NCBI GenBank assembly: GCA_018064445.1
Contig: JAGHVE010000004.1
Location: forward strand, 1-35,221
Origin: Candidatus Cacconaster equifaecalis
GTDB taxonomy: Bacteria; Bacteroidota; Bacteroidia; Bacteroidales; UBA932
DNA length: 35,221 nucleotides
Reading direction: 5' to 3'
Shown here in pieces: positions 18,800-27,203 of this stretch. The notes under the pieces were generated by a model, which saw nothing but the letters and a program-made list of their open reading frames with translations, was not told the origin of the DNA and ran no database searches. Within the stretch, counting starts at the first letter, position 1, and the number at the start of each line of letters is the position of its first letter. Position numbers and translations under genes: made by a program.

Positions 18800-19685
18800 A
18801 GTTGCGATAGTGGGGTACGGCAATATCGGCCGGTACGCCCTTGAGGCGGTTGAGGCCGCTTCCGATATGGAGTGTGCAGGTATTGTGCGACGCAGCGGCT
18901 CCGCCGACGGTTTCTCCGAACTGGAAAAATACAAGGTTGTTTCGGACGTGAAGGCCCTTTCCACGGTTGACGTTGCGATTCTCGCCGTCCCCTCGAGGAA
19001 AGTGTGCCAGACGGCCGTGAGTTATCTGGGGCTCGGAATCAATACCGTGGACAGTTTCGACATTCATTCCGATATCCTCTCTCTGAAGGAGTGTCTGGAC
19101 CCTCTTGCAAGGCAGTCCGGCGCTGTGAGCGTGATTTCGGCGGGATGGGACCCGGGCAGCGACTCGATGGTCCGTGCCCTGATGCAGGCTCTCTCCCCCA
19201 AGGGGTTGACCTACACCAATTTCGGTCCCGGCCGTTCAATGGGTCACTCCGTGGTCGCAAAGGCTGTTGAGGGAGTCAGAGATGCCCTGAGCGTCACGAT
19301 TCCTGTCGGGGCGGGGGTTCACAGGCGGATGGTCTATGTAGAGCTTGAGGAGGGCGCCTCTTTCGAAAATGTAAGGGAAAGTATCGTTACGGACCCCTAT
19401 TTTGCCGATGATGAGACGTATGTGATTCAGGTGACCGACATCTCGCAGCTCAATGATGTCGGACACGGGGTGAATATGGTGCGCAAGGGTGTCTCCGGGA
19501 AAACCCACAACCAACAGTTCGAGTTCAATATGAAAATCAACAATCCCGCGCTGACCGCCCAGGTTATGGTGTGTGCGGCGAGAGCCTCCTTCAGGCAGGC
19601 TCCTGGGTGTTACACGATGATAGAGCTGCCGGTAATCGACCTTCTTGAAGGCAATCGGGGCGATTTGATAGCGAAACTGGTATAA
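18786..19685 (+). CDS. ddh: meso-Diaminopimelate dehydrogenase
   Basis: Ddh converts tetrahydrodipicolinate to meso-DAP in a single NADPH- and ammonia-dependent step, bypassing the acylated dapD-dapF route. The ORF opens at 18753, but the ATG at 18786 gives MGTIKVAIVGYGNIG with the Rossmann motif at the correct distance; the protein is then 299 residues. Other family segments are TVDSFDIHSDI, SAGWDPGSDSM and NFGPGRSMGHSV, and a C-terminal KTHNQQFEFNMKINNPALTAQ. It lies between dapA and lysC. Confidence 0.94.
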   Translation: MGTIKVAIVGYGNIGRYALEAVEAASDMECAGIVRRSGSADGFSELEKYKVVSDVKALSTVDVAILAVPSRKVCQTAVSYLGLGINTVDSFDIHSDILSLKECLDPLARQSGAVSVISAGWDPGSDSMVRALMQALSPKGLTYTNFGPGRSMGHSVVAKAVEGVRDALSVTIPVGAGVHRRMVYVELEEGASFENVRESIVTDPYFADDETYVIQVTDISQLNDVGHGVNMVRKGVSGKTHNQQFEFNMKINNPALTAQVMVCAARASFRQAPGCYTMIELPVIDLLEGNRGDLIAKLV

Positions 19686-19691
19686 CGGAAT

Positions 19692-21014
19692 ATGAAGATA
19701 ATGAAATTCGGCGGGACCTCTGTCGGTTCCGCGGCAAGGATAAAAGCTGTTGCAGACCTGATTTGCAAGGAACGCCAGAATCTGGTGGTCCTCTCCGCCA
19801 TGGCCGGAACGACCAACACCCTGGTCGAAATCGGCGGGTATCTCTACAACAGCAACATCGAGAGTGCGAACAGCATAATATCAAGCCTTGAGGGAAAATA
19901 CAGGGTACACATTGACGGGCTGTATTCCACAGAAGAATACCGGAACAAGGCCTGGGAGTACGTCCATACCGTCTTCAGCCAGATGCAGGCGATGACAAGC
20001 CAGCCTTTTGCGCTGCGGGAGGAGAAGATATTGCTTTCCCAGGGGGAATTGATGTCCACCCACATGATGCTCTATTATCTTCAGGAGAAGGGGGTGAACG
20101 CCGCTTTGCTTCCCGCTTTGGACTATATGCTGATTGACATTATGGGTGAGCCCGACCTGAGGTCCATCCGCACCAATCTGACAAAGCTCATCAAGCAGAA
20201 TCCCGATGCGGACCTCTATCTCACACAGGGATTCATCTGTATGAACACCGTCGGGGAGGTGGACAATCTCCAGAGGGGAGGTTCGGATTACACCGCCTCA
20301 CTTGTCGGAGCAGCCGTCGGGGCATCCGAGATACAGATATGGACCGACATAGATGGAATGCACAACAATGATCCCCGCATTGTCGAAGGGACCAAGGCGG
20401 TAAGACATCTCCACTTCGAGGAGGCCGCCGAGCTGGGTTATTTCGGAGCCAAGATACTCCACCCTACCTGCATTCAGCCTGCAAAATTCGCAAACATACC
20501 GGTACGGTTGCTGAACACGATGCAGCCCGATGCTCCGGGCACGCTGATAAACAATGTCCCGGAAGCGGGGACAATCAAGGCTGTGGCCGCGAAGGACGAC
20601 ATCACCGCAATAAGCATCACCTCATCCAGGATGTTGCTGGCCTTCGGCTTCCTGAGGAAAGTGTTCGAGATATTCGAGACATACCGGACCTCCATCGATA
20701 TGGTGTGTACCTCGGAGGTGGGGGTGTCGATGTCCATCGATGACACAAGCCATCTCACCGAGATAATCCAGGACCTCAAGAAATTCGGTACGGTCAAGGT
20801 CGACCGCAATATGTGCATAGTGTGTGTTGTCGGCGATATGGACTGGAACAATGTCGGGTTCGAATCAAGGGCGATGGAAGCGCTTAAGGAAGTGCCGGTG
20901 AGGATGATATCCTTCGGCGGAAGTGACAACAACATCTCTTTCCTCATCCGCCGTGACGATAAGATAGCGGCCTTGAGGGCATTGAGCAAATATCTTTTTT
21001 CGGAGGACAAATAG
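19692..21014 (+). CDS. lysC: Aspartokinase
   Basis: LysC phosphorylates aspartate, the first step of the aspartate-family pathway. The 440-residue monofunctional protein opens with the kinase signature KFGGTSVGSA, has LLSQGELMST and RGGSDYTASLVGAA in the catalytic part, and carries two ACT-like segments after about residue 300 (ITSSRMLLAFGFLRKVFEIF, then MCIVCVVGD), where feedback control by lysine or another end product would act. No homoserine dehydrogenase domain is fused. The gene abuts asd without a gap. Confidence 0.95.
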   Translation: MKIMKFGGTSVGSAARIKAVADLICKERQNLVVLSAMAGTTNTLVEIGGYLYNSNIESANSIISSLEGKYRVHIDGLYSTEEYRNKAWEYVHTVFSQMQAMTSQPFALREEKILLSQGELMSTHMMLYYLQEKGVNAALLPALDYMLIDIMGEPDLRSIRTNLTKLIKQNPDADLYLTQGFICMNTVGEVDNLQRGGSDYTASLVGAAVGASEIQIWTDIDGMHNNDPRIVEGTKAVRHLHFEEAAELGYFGAKILHPTCIQPAKFANIPVRLLNTMQPDAPGTLINNVPEAGTIKAVAAKDDITAISITSSRMLLAFGFLRKVFEIFETYRTSIDMVCTSEVGVSMSIDDTSHLTEIIQDLKKFGTVKVDRNMCIVCVVGDMDWNNVGFESRAMEALKEVPVRMISFGGSDNNISFLIRRDDKIAALRALSKYLFSEDK

Positions 21015-22010
21015 ATGAAAGTGGCAATCGTTGGTGCAAGCGGCGCTGTAGGTCAGGAACTGTTGAAAGTGTTGGAACAGAGGAATTTCCCGGTGGATGA
21101 ACTCTTCCTTTTCGGGTCGTCCCGCAGCGCAGGCAGCACATACCGCTTCAAGGGGAAAGATATTGAAGTCCGTGAATTGAAGCACAATGACGATTTCAAG
21201 GGCATTGACATTGCATTCACTTCGGCAGGTGCAGGCACTTCACGTGAATTCGCTTCGACAATCACTATGCACGGGACCCTGATGATAGACAATTCAAGTG
21301 CCTTCCGTATGGATGAGCAGGTCCCTCTCGTCGTTCCCGAGTGCAATGCGGCGGATGCCCTGAACCATCCGAAAGGGATAATCGCAAACCCCAACTGCAC
21401 TACCATAATGATGGTGGTGGCTCTGGCTCCCATCGAGGCCCTATCCCATATCAGACGCATTCACGTGGCTTCCTACCAGTCCGCCTCCGGTGCCGGTGCA
21501 AGGGCGATGACCGAACTTCAGCAACAGCACAGGGATATCGTGGAAGGAAATCCCGTCAAGGTGGAGAAGTTCGCATATCAGCTTGCCTACAATGCAATCC
21601 CCCAGATTGACGACTTCACGGACAACGGCTATACGAAAGAGGAGATGAAGATGTTCAACGAGACCCGGAAGATTCTTCACTCGGATGTCGCCTGCAGTGC
21701 GATGTGCGTGCGCATCCCGGCTCTCCGGTCACATTCCGAGGCTGTCTGGGTGGAAACCGAAGATCCTCTCTCAGTCGGGCAGGTACGCGACGCAATCGCC
21801 TCAGCGCCCGGTGTCTCCCTTTGTGACGAGCCGGCATCGAAGACCTATCCTATGCCTCTGTTCACTGCCGGGAAGGACGACATTTACGTAGGGAGAATCC
21901 GCAAGGACATAGCGAATCCCAACGGAATGACATTCTGGCTCAGCGGAGACCAGATTCGGAAAGGCGCCGCCCTGAACGCCGTCCAGATAGCCGAATGTAT
22001 CGTTTGCTGA
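21015..22010 (+). CDS. asd: Aspartate-semialdehyde dehydrogenase
   Basis: Asd reduces aspartyl phosphate to the semialdehyde used by DapA and by threonine/methionine synthesis. The ATG follows immediately after the lysC stop. The 331 residues contain the Rossmann motif [12 protein letters not shown], the active-site cysteine in [17 protein letters not shown], and the family-typical [15 protein letters not shown] with the conserved His. It is the last gene of the DAP block; an 88-nt AT-rich gap with its own promoter follows. Confidence 0.97.
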   Translation: MKVAIVGASGAVGQELLKVLEQRNFPVDELFLFGSSRSAGSTYRFKGKDIEVRELKHNDDFKGIDIAFTSAGAGTSREFASTITMHGTLMIDNSSAFRMDEQVPLVVPECNAADALNHPKGIIANPNCTTIMMVVALAPIEALSHIRRIHVASYQSASGAGARAMTELQQQHRDIVEGNPVKVEKFAYQLAYNAIPQIDDFTDNGYTKEEMKMFNETRKILHSDVACSAMCVRIPALRSHSEAVWVETEDPLSVGQVRDAIASAPGVSLCDEPASKTYPMPLFTAGKDDIYVGRIRKDIANPNGMTFWLSGDQIRKGAALNAVQIAECIVC

Positions 22011-22025
22011 ATGCCGCGAAATTTT

Positions 22026-22045
22026 TAAATATTTGCAAATATTTA
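22026..22045. repeat. Perfect 20-bp palindrome upstream of the flotillin-operon promoter
   Basis: TAAATATTTGCAAATATTTA is identical to its reverse complement. It ends at the edge of the candidate -33 element of the next promoter, where an operator would be expected. The local sequence is very AT-rich, so chance palindromes are more likely here than elsewhere. Confidence 0.65.
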
Positions 22046-22092
22046 TTGTTTTACAACAAATATTTATTATATTTGTATAAACAATAAATATT
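22038..22092. repeat. 14-bp perfect inverted repeat nested around the promoter
   Basis: AATATTTATTGTTT at 22038-22051 is the exact reverse complement of AAACAATAAATATT at 22079-22092. Inside it is a shorter inverted repeat, ACAAATAT (22056-22063) and ATATTTGT (22069-22076), which covers the -7 box. Since the arms lie on both sides of the predicted transcription start, a DNA-level operator fits better than a terminator. Confidence 0.6.
22045..22075 (+). promoter_or_regulatory. Bacteroidota promoter of the nfeD-flotillin-XRE operon
   Basis: ATTG at 22045-22048 and TATATTTG at 22068-22075 are separated by 19 nt, matching TTTG-N19-TAnnTTTG except for the first base of the -33 element. The predicted start is close to 22082, with a short leader to the ATG at 22099. 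Confidence 0.72.
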
Positions 22093-22098
22093 GCAGAT

Positions 22099-22698
22099 AT
22101 GATTGAATGGTGGAACACTCTCAACGTCGTGATGAAAATCCTTTGGGGCGTGACATTGGCCTCCTCTCTGGTTTTCATCATCCAAAGCATTATGACCTTT
22201 TTAGGTGCGGATGCTGATATGGACTTCGATGCGGATGCCTCCGGGGCAGACCTTGATTCGGGCGCTGAGCCCGGAACGGGACTCGGACTCCTGACATTCC
22301 GCAATCTCGTGAACTTCTGTCTCGGCTTCGGCTGGACGGCGGTTCTTCTCAAGGAACAGATTGCATCTGTCCCTCTCCTGCTTACGATAGCAATGCTTGT
22401 CGGCATCGGCCTTGTCGCACTTATTATGATGATGTTCAAATGGGTCGGCGGAATGCAGCAGAGCGGCAACATCGATGTCTGGAAACAGGCCTTGGGCTGC
22501 ACAGGCAGGGTATATCTGACAATTCCCGCCAACCGGGAGGGCACGGGCAAGGTGCAGATTAACATCAATAATTCCGTACGGGAGTACGAAGCCGTTACTG
22601 ACGGCTGCAAACTGCCAACCGGGGTACAGATAAAAGTCGTGGAGGTCATCAATGAAAGCACCCTCCTCGTGGAAGAACAGGAATCGATAATCATCTAA
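22099..22698 (+). CDS. NfeD-like membrane protein (flotillin partner)
   Basis: This 199-residue membrane protein has an N-terminal helix (about residues 12-35), an Asp-rich loop (DADMDFDADASGADLDSG), two further helices (about 70-115), and a C-terminal OB-like domain (from about residue 128: GCTGRVYLTIP ... VVEVINESTLLVEEQ). This is the layout of the YqiJ/YuaF-type NfeD proteins, which pair with flotillins in membrane microdomains. It sits 13 nt upstream of a flotillin gene behind its own promoter. The family assignment is by architecture and context, since the sequence is divergent. Confidence 0.78.
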   Translation: MIEWWNTLNVVMKILWGVTLASSLVFIIQSIMTFLGADADMDFDADASGADLDSGAEPGTGLGLLTFRNLVNFCLGFGWTAVLLKEQIASVPLLLTIAMLVGIGLVALIMMMFKWVGGMQQSGNIDVWKQALGCTGRVYLTIPANREGTGKVQININNSVREYEAVTDGCKLPTGVQIKVVEVINESTLLVEEQESIII

Positions 22699-22711
22699 AA
22701 CATATACAGTT

Positions 22712-24124
22712 ATGGGACCTATACTTATGCTCATCATCATTGCGGTCGTATTCATTTCCCTTGCCGCAATACTGTCACGTTACAAAAGATGCCCTTCCGA
22801 CAAGATACTTGTCATTTATGGAAAAACGGGCAAGAACGCATCCGCGAAGTGCATCCACGGCGGCGCCTCGTTCGTATGGCCGGTGTTCCAGAATTACAAA
22901 TTCCTGGACCTGACCCCCATCTCGATAGAATGCAACCTTCAGAACGCCCTTTCAAAACAGAACATCAGGGTTGACGTTCCCTGCCGCTTCACGGTGGGAA
23001 TCAGCACTGAACCGGAGAATATGTCCAATGCCGCGGAAAGGCTTCTCGGGCTGAAGACGGAAGACATACGGAATATCGCGACCGATATCCTTTTCGGCCA
23101 GCTCCGTCTTGTGATTGCCACGATGGACATCGAGGAAATCAACTCCGACCGCGACAAGTTCCTCGCAAACGTGAGCACCAACGTTGAGGCCGAACTCCGC
23201 AAAATCGGTCTCAAACTGATAAACGTCAACGTGACGGATATCAGGGATGAGTCCGGATATATCGAGGCTCTCGGCAAGGAGGCCGCCGCAAAGGCCATCA
23301 ACGATGCGAAGAAGAGCGTCGCCGAGCAGAACCGTTACGGTGAAATCGGTAAGGCCGAGGCTGACAGGGACAAGGACATCCGTATAGCCGAGACAAGCAG
23401 GGACACCCGTATCAACACGGCGGATGCCAATGCAAAGGCCGTCGAGGGAGAGAACAATTCCAAGATAGCGATAGCTCAGTCGGATGCCTTGCGCCGTGAG
23501 AAACAGGCGGAGGCGGAGAGAGTCGCTGTCGCGGCTGAAAAAGTGCAGGCTGCAAAGGCTCTGGAAGAGGCGTACAGAAGTGAGCGCGATGCTGAAATTG
23601 CACGTGCCGAGAGGGAGAAGGCCACCCAGCAGGCAAATATCGTTGTCGCCGCCCAGATAGAAAAGGAGAAGGCGATAATCGAGGCGGAGGCAATCGCCGA
23701 GCAGGTACGCCGCAAGGCAAAAGGTGAGGCTGACGCAATCTATGCCAAGATGGAGGCTCAGGCCCGCGGTACTCTTGAGGTGCTGGCAAAACAGGCTGAA
23801 GGCTTCGGCCAGCTGGTCAGCGCGGCAGGCGGAGACCCTTCACAGGCAATTACGATGCTAATCACCGACAAACTCCCCGAACTTGTCAGGACCCAGGTTG
23901 AGGCAATCAAGGGCATCAACATCGACAAGGTCACCGTCTGGGATTCGGGTAAAGGTGAGAACGGCAAGACGGCCACGGCAAACTTCGTCTCCGGCCTGAT
24001 GGGCAGCGTCCCTCCGTTGGAGGACCTTTTCAAGATGGCGGGAATGACCCTTCCCTCATATTTCAAAGGAACTGCTGAGAACGCTGAAAATCAGGTTCAG
24101 GAGAGTGGGGACGTAGAGCAATGA
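22712..24124 (+). CDS. Flotillin family protein (YqiK/FloT-like)
   Basis: This is a 470-residue SPFH-domain scaffold protein. It has an N-terminal membrane segment (residues 3-21), an SPFH domain (about 30-190), then a long Ala/Glu-rich coiled coil (about 190-355), as expected for flotillins. The conserved end ITDKLPELVRTQVEAIKGINIDKVTVWDSG identifies the bacterial FloT branch. Flotillins organise ordered inner-membrane domains and affect membrane fluidity, envelope stress responses and secretion; the client proteins here are unknown. Its stop overlaps the start of the small XRE gene by 4 nt (ATGA). Confidence 0.93.
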   Translation: MGPILMLIIIAVVFISLAAILSRYKRCPSDKILVIYGKTGKNASAKCIHGGASFVWPVFQNYKFLDLTPISIECNLQNALSKQNIRVDVPCRFTVGISTEPENMSNAAERLLGLKTEDIRNIATDILFGQLRLVIATMDIEEINSDRDKFLANVSTNVEAELRKIGLKLINVNVTDIRDESGYIEALGKEAAAKAINDAKKSVAEQNRYGEIGKAEADRDKDIRIAETSRDTRINTADANAKAVEGENNSKIAIAQSDALRREKQAEAERVAVAAEKVQAAKALEEAYRSERDAEIARAEREKATQQANIVVAAQIEKEKAIIEAEAIAEQVRRKAKGEADAIYAKMEAQARGTLEVLAKQAEGFGQLVSAAGGDPSQAITMLITDKLPELVRTQVEAIKGINIDKVTVWDSGKGENGKTATANFVSGLMGSVPPLEDLFKMAGMTLPSYFKGTAENAENQVQESGDVEQ

Positions 24125-24321
24125 TAATCATTAACATAGACGTGATGCTCGCCAAAAGGAAGATGTCCTGCGGCGAGCTTTCCGAGAAAGTGGGAATAAC
24201 CCCCGCCAATCTGTCAATCCTGAAGAACGGCAGGGCCAAGGCAATCAGATTCTCGACTCTTGAGGCGATATGTGAGGCACTTGACTGTCAGGTGGGGGAT
24301 ATACTGGAATATCAGCCCTGA
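24121..24321 (+). CDS. Small XRE/Cro-type HTH regulator (YozG-like)
   Basis: The 66-residue protein is essentially only a Cro/C1-type helix-turn-helix: MLAKRKMSCGELSEKVGITP, then ANLSILKNGRAKAIRFSTLE with the recognition helix, then the typical CEALDCQVGDILEY. It is translationally coupled to the flotillin gene (ATGA overlap), unusual for a free-standing toxin-antitoxin or phage regulator. A reasonable inference is that it regulates its own operon through the palindromes at 22026-22092. A 17-nt gap separates its stop from the converging phosphatase gene, with no terminator hairpin visible. Confidence 0.88.
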   Translation: MIIINIDVMLAKRKMSCGELSEKVGITPANLSILKNGRAKAIRFSTLEAICEALDCQVGDILEYQP

Positions 24322-24338
24322 ACCTGTCTGAGTCTGCA

Positions 24339-26252
24339 TCATCTGAGGATGATGGTCATTATGGTGATGTCGTCGTTCTGTTCGTTGCCGTCCGTGAACT
24401 GCTTTACAGTGGAATAGAGGTCCTCACAGGCCTTTCCTGAGTCGGAGAATAGGGTACACCTGTTCTCCGACCATTCTATCAGCCGATCTTCACCGAATTG
24501 TGTTTTGTCGGCCTTTTCCGCCTCCGTTACTCCGTCAGTGTAGATTACCAGTCTTGAGCCGTGCTGCAGGGTGCAGGATTCCTCCTCATAAGGGAAATCG
24601 GAGAAGAGGCCGGCGGCAAGATTGGGCTTTGCTTTCATATATTCCGCCTTGCCGTCAGGCGAGATTGTGACAATGGGATTGTGACCGGCATTGCAGTAGT
24701 TGAATTCGCCGGTCTCAAGGTTTATTCTACCGGCAAACAGCGTGACGAACATACCGTTTGCGTTGCTTTCGGCCAAAGCGTTGTTGATCTTCGATACAAC
24801 ATCTTTCATCGGTAGTCCCATTTTGGCGATGAACCGGAACGAGGCTCTGGTGATGGCCATCAGCAAGGAAGCGGGTACACCCTTCCCGGAAACGTCTCCA
24901 ACTGTGAAATAGAGCATTTTGTCATTGTCCAGGAAGAAGTCGTACAGGTCTCCTCCGACCTCTTTTGCCGGACGGACCATCGCGAGAAGTCCCACTCGGT
25001 CCGTAACAGGGAAGTCGTGGGGGAGCATAGCCATCTGTATCTGGTTGGCAATGTTGAGCTCGCTCTGTATCCTCTCCTTTGTGGCGGTCGTTTCCTGCAG
25101 TTCCCCGATGTAGTCCTTGAGAGATTTCTGCATATAATCGAAGGAATCCCTGAGTTTCTTGATTTCATCGTCCTCCTTGATTTGGGGAAGTTCCACATCG
25201 AAGTTGCCCTTTGCTACCTCCAAAGCGGATTCCGTGAAATGGGAGAGAGGGTCGGTCAATTTGTGGATTATCACGTAACTTGCACGAAACAGTATCAGGA
25301 GTCCGATGATGACCAGTGAGAAAAGTATGATGTGAATCCGGGAAGTACGGGACAGAACTTCCGTATAGTTGCAGGAGATGCTGGCCTTCCATCCGTTGTG
25401 GAGAGGGGCGAATACGGCGAATGAGGCTTTCCCGTCCTTGATGTATTTGATTTTCCCTGTTCTCCCCTGGCTGATGGCTTCCGCCAGTGGGAGAACGTTC
25501 CGGTCTTTTCTCGAAGTGTCCGCCAATATGGAGAAGATTGTCTCACCCCTGAGACTTGAGTCGTTGTTCTGGTTGATAAAAGAACCGTTGCGGCTTATCA
25601 ACATCACGCTGGAATTGGGATATGGCTTGATGGAGGACAATATGCCCGATATCCACTCGAGGGAGATGTCCGCCGTGATTACGGCAAACACCTTTCCCTC
25701 CGCGTCTTTGAGGGGATAGCTGTAGGTGGACATCAGACAGTCCGCTCCTCCGTCATCGAAATAGGGCTCTCCCCAGTTCGGTTCACCCAAAAGATATGGT
25801 ATCTGGAACCAGTCCATATAGAAGTAGTTGTACTGCTGCGTGCCAAGTTGCTTCGAATGGATCTCCCCGCTTTCCGTATCGAGGAAGGAGTATGGACTGA
25901 AATAGATCTTGTCCTTGAAATAGTAACTGTCAAAAGCTATCGCACTGCCGATAATGTCCGGATTCTCGCTCACAATCTTTTGTGTGATATGGTACAGGTA
26001 CTCTTCGTTGTCAAGATTCTCACAGATGAGCCAGGCGGAGGAAGACACTGCCATTTCCACTTTCTGAAGGATATTCTCTATCTTGGAGATGGTGGCATCC
26101 CTGAGGTTTTCTGCAGCTTTTGTCGCTTCGTTCGCAACCACGATATGAGAGGCGACATCTGCGACAAGCAACGTCGTTATGAATATCGTTGAGGTGACAA
26201 TCAGTATATTCCGGCTTAGTCTGGCGGAGAATGAAAGATGTCCGTTTTTCAT
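24339..26252 (-). CDS. Membrane sensor SpoIIE/RsbU-type PP2C phosphatase (dCache-HAMP-SpoIIE)
   Basis: This is a 637-residue sensor phosphatase. TM1 spans about residues 11-33. An extracytoplasmic region at 41-303 has the dCache pattern (WFQIPYL...GEPYFDDGG...MSTYSYPL). TM2 is at 306-328, HAMP at about 328-383, a short linker helix follows, and the SpoIIE PP2C domain covers about 415-637. Metal-binding motifs are present: EVGGDLYDF (431-439), VGDVSGKGVPASLLMA (451-466), YTDGVTEA (571-578) and NDDITIM (626-632). Such enzymes dephosphorylate STAS anti-sigma-factor antagonists, releasing a partner-switch. The start overlaps the upstream binding-protein gene by 4 nt (ATGA), suggesting that the two act together. 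Confidence 0.93.
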   Translation of the reverse strand: MKNGHLSFSARLSRNILIVTSTIFITTLLVADVASHIVVANEATKAAENLRDATISKIENILQKVEMAVSSSAWLICENLDNEEYLYHITQKIVSENPDIIGSAIAFDSYYFKDKIYFSPYSFLDTESGEIHSKQLGTQQYNYFYMDWFQIPYLLGEPNWGEPYFDDGGADCLMSTYSYPLKDAEGKVFAVITADISLEWISGILSSIKPYPNSSVMLISRNGSFINQNNDSSLRGETIFSILADTSRKDRNVLPLAEAISQGRTGKIKYIKDGKASFAVFAPLHNGWKASISCNYTEVLSRTSRIHIILFSLVIIGLLILFRASYVIIHKLTDPLSHFTESALEVAKGNFDVELPQIKEDDEIKKLRDSFDYMQKSLKDYIGELQETTATKERIQSELNIANQIQMAMLPHDFPVTDRVGLLAMVRPAKEVGGDLYDFFLDNDKMLYFTVGDVSGKGVPASLLMAITRASFRFIAKMGLPMKDVVSKINNALAESNANGMFVTLFAGRINLETGEFNYCNAGHNPIVTISPDGKAEYMKAKPNLAAGLFSDFPYEEESCTLQHGSRLVIYTDGVTEAEKADKTQFGEDRLIEWSENRCTLFSDSGKACEDLYSTVKQFTDGNEQNDDITIMTIILR

Positions 26253-27193
26253 CTGATGAGATCCTTATATTCGATGTTGTTGACAATATGCCCGGTGTTC
26301 CTGAGGGCTTCCACCATTTTGACGAACACTTCCGGCTTGACTGCGGCATAGTCCGCAACTCCCGTTTCAGGGTTTACCTGCAGGTCAAGGTATTCGTCAA
26401 GCATCCTCCTCTGGTGTTCCCGGTTGGTGGTGATATTATGCTCAAGGATATATTTCCATGTGATATTCAGCGCCTCCTTGCGATTGGCGCGGGTGTAGTC
26501 CCATCCCCGCTTTGAAGCCCGAACAAACTTGTCGACAAGTTCCTTGTTCTTATTGTAATATTCCTCAGTCACATACAATCCGTCCTCGGGGGCTTCATAA
26601 CCGAAATTCGAAAAACGGATGATGTGGTCGTCGGGAATCTTGCCTGCGGCAAGTTCCAGGGCAATCAGTTCATTGTATGAATAAGCGAGTGTTGCGTCCA
26701 CTGCGTTGTGAACATACAGGTTGACAGTATTGAGGAAAGGAATCCAGTTGATATGTATGCCGGTGTATGTCTCAAGGATGTCACAGAAATCGGCATAGCC
26801 CGCTCTCCATCTCCCCACCTTGAGGGAATCGAGTTCTTCGGGGCTGCTGATGGGGTTGTGAGAAACGCAGCACAGCCCGCTTTTCTGGGTGAGCTGCAGG
26901 ACATTGACCAGTCTCATTCCATCGGATCTTGATATCATTGATGACAGCAATTGCGCCCCGACTATGTCCGCATTCCCTTTCATCAGTTCGTAAATTGCTG
27001 TTTCTGATGAGTTGGCGCTCAAGTGCCGTATCTCCACGTCAAGGCCTTCGTCAGAATAGAAACCCTTTTCGTATGCGACATAATACCCGCTGAATTGAGC
27101 CTGCGAGGTCCATTGGGGGGTGAAGGTGATTTTCTGGGCAAGAAGGTTTGAGGCGAGTGACAGTACTGCCAATGTTGCGACAAGTTTCTTCAT
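26249..27193 (-). CDS. NMT1/THI5-like periplasmic substrate-binding protein, orphan
   Basis: This is a 314-residue exported protein with a signal peptide (MKKLVATLAVLSLASNLLAQ) and an NMT1/THI5-like fold: FTPQWTSQAQFSGYYVAYEKG, the GFYSDEGLDVEI segment, and LMKGNADIVGAQLLS, typical of binding proteins for thiamine-pyrimidine-like or sulfonate-type ligands. The CCCFC iron motif of true THI5 enzymes is absent. No ABC permease or ATPase gene is near. It lies between an RsbW-like kinase and the sensor phosphatase and overlaps the latter by 4 nt, so a ligand-presenting sensory role is more likely than uptake. The ligand is unknown. Confidence 0.87.
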   Translation of the reverse strand: MKKLVATLAVLSLASNLLAQKITFTPQWTSQAQFSGYYVAYEKGFYSDEGLDVEIRHLSANSSETAIYELMKGNADIVGAQLLSSMISRSDGMRLVNVLQLTQKSGLCCVSHNPISSPEELDSLKVGRWRAGYADFCDILETYTGIHINWIPFLNTVNLYVHNAVDATLAYSYNELIALELAAGKIPDDHIIRFSNFGYEAPEDGLYVTEEYYNKNKELVDKFVRASKRGWDYTRANRKEALNITWKYILEHNITTNREHQRRMLDEYLDLQVNPETGVADYAAVKPEVFVKMVEALRNTGHIVNNIEYKDLIR

Positions 27194-27203
27194 TCTGTTT
27201 CCG

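Noticed and set aside
17816-18964. 382-aa minus-strand ORF opposite dapB/dapA/ddh
   Set aside because: Antisense to three well-identified genes and without any family motif; a shadow of biased codon use.
24322-24338. Bidirectional terminator between the XRE gene and the converging phosphatase gene
   Set aside because: The 17-nt gap has no hairpin followed by a T-run on either strand.
26249-27193. Thiamine-pyrimidine synthase (THI5) function for the NMT1-like protein
   Set aside because: It has a signal peptide and lacks the CCCFC iron-binding motif, so it is a periplasmic binding protein and not the cytoplasmic enzyme.
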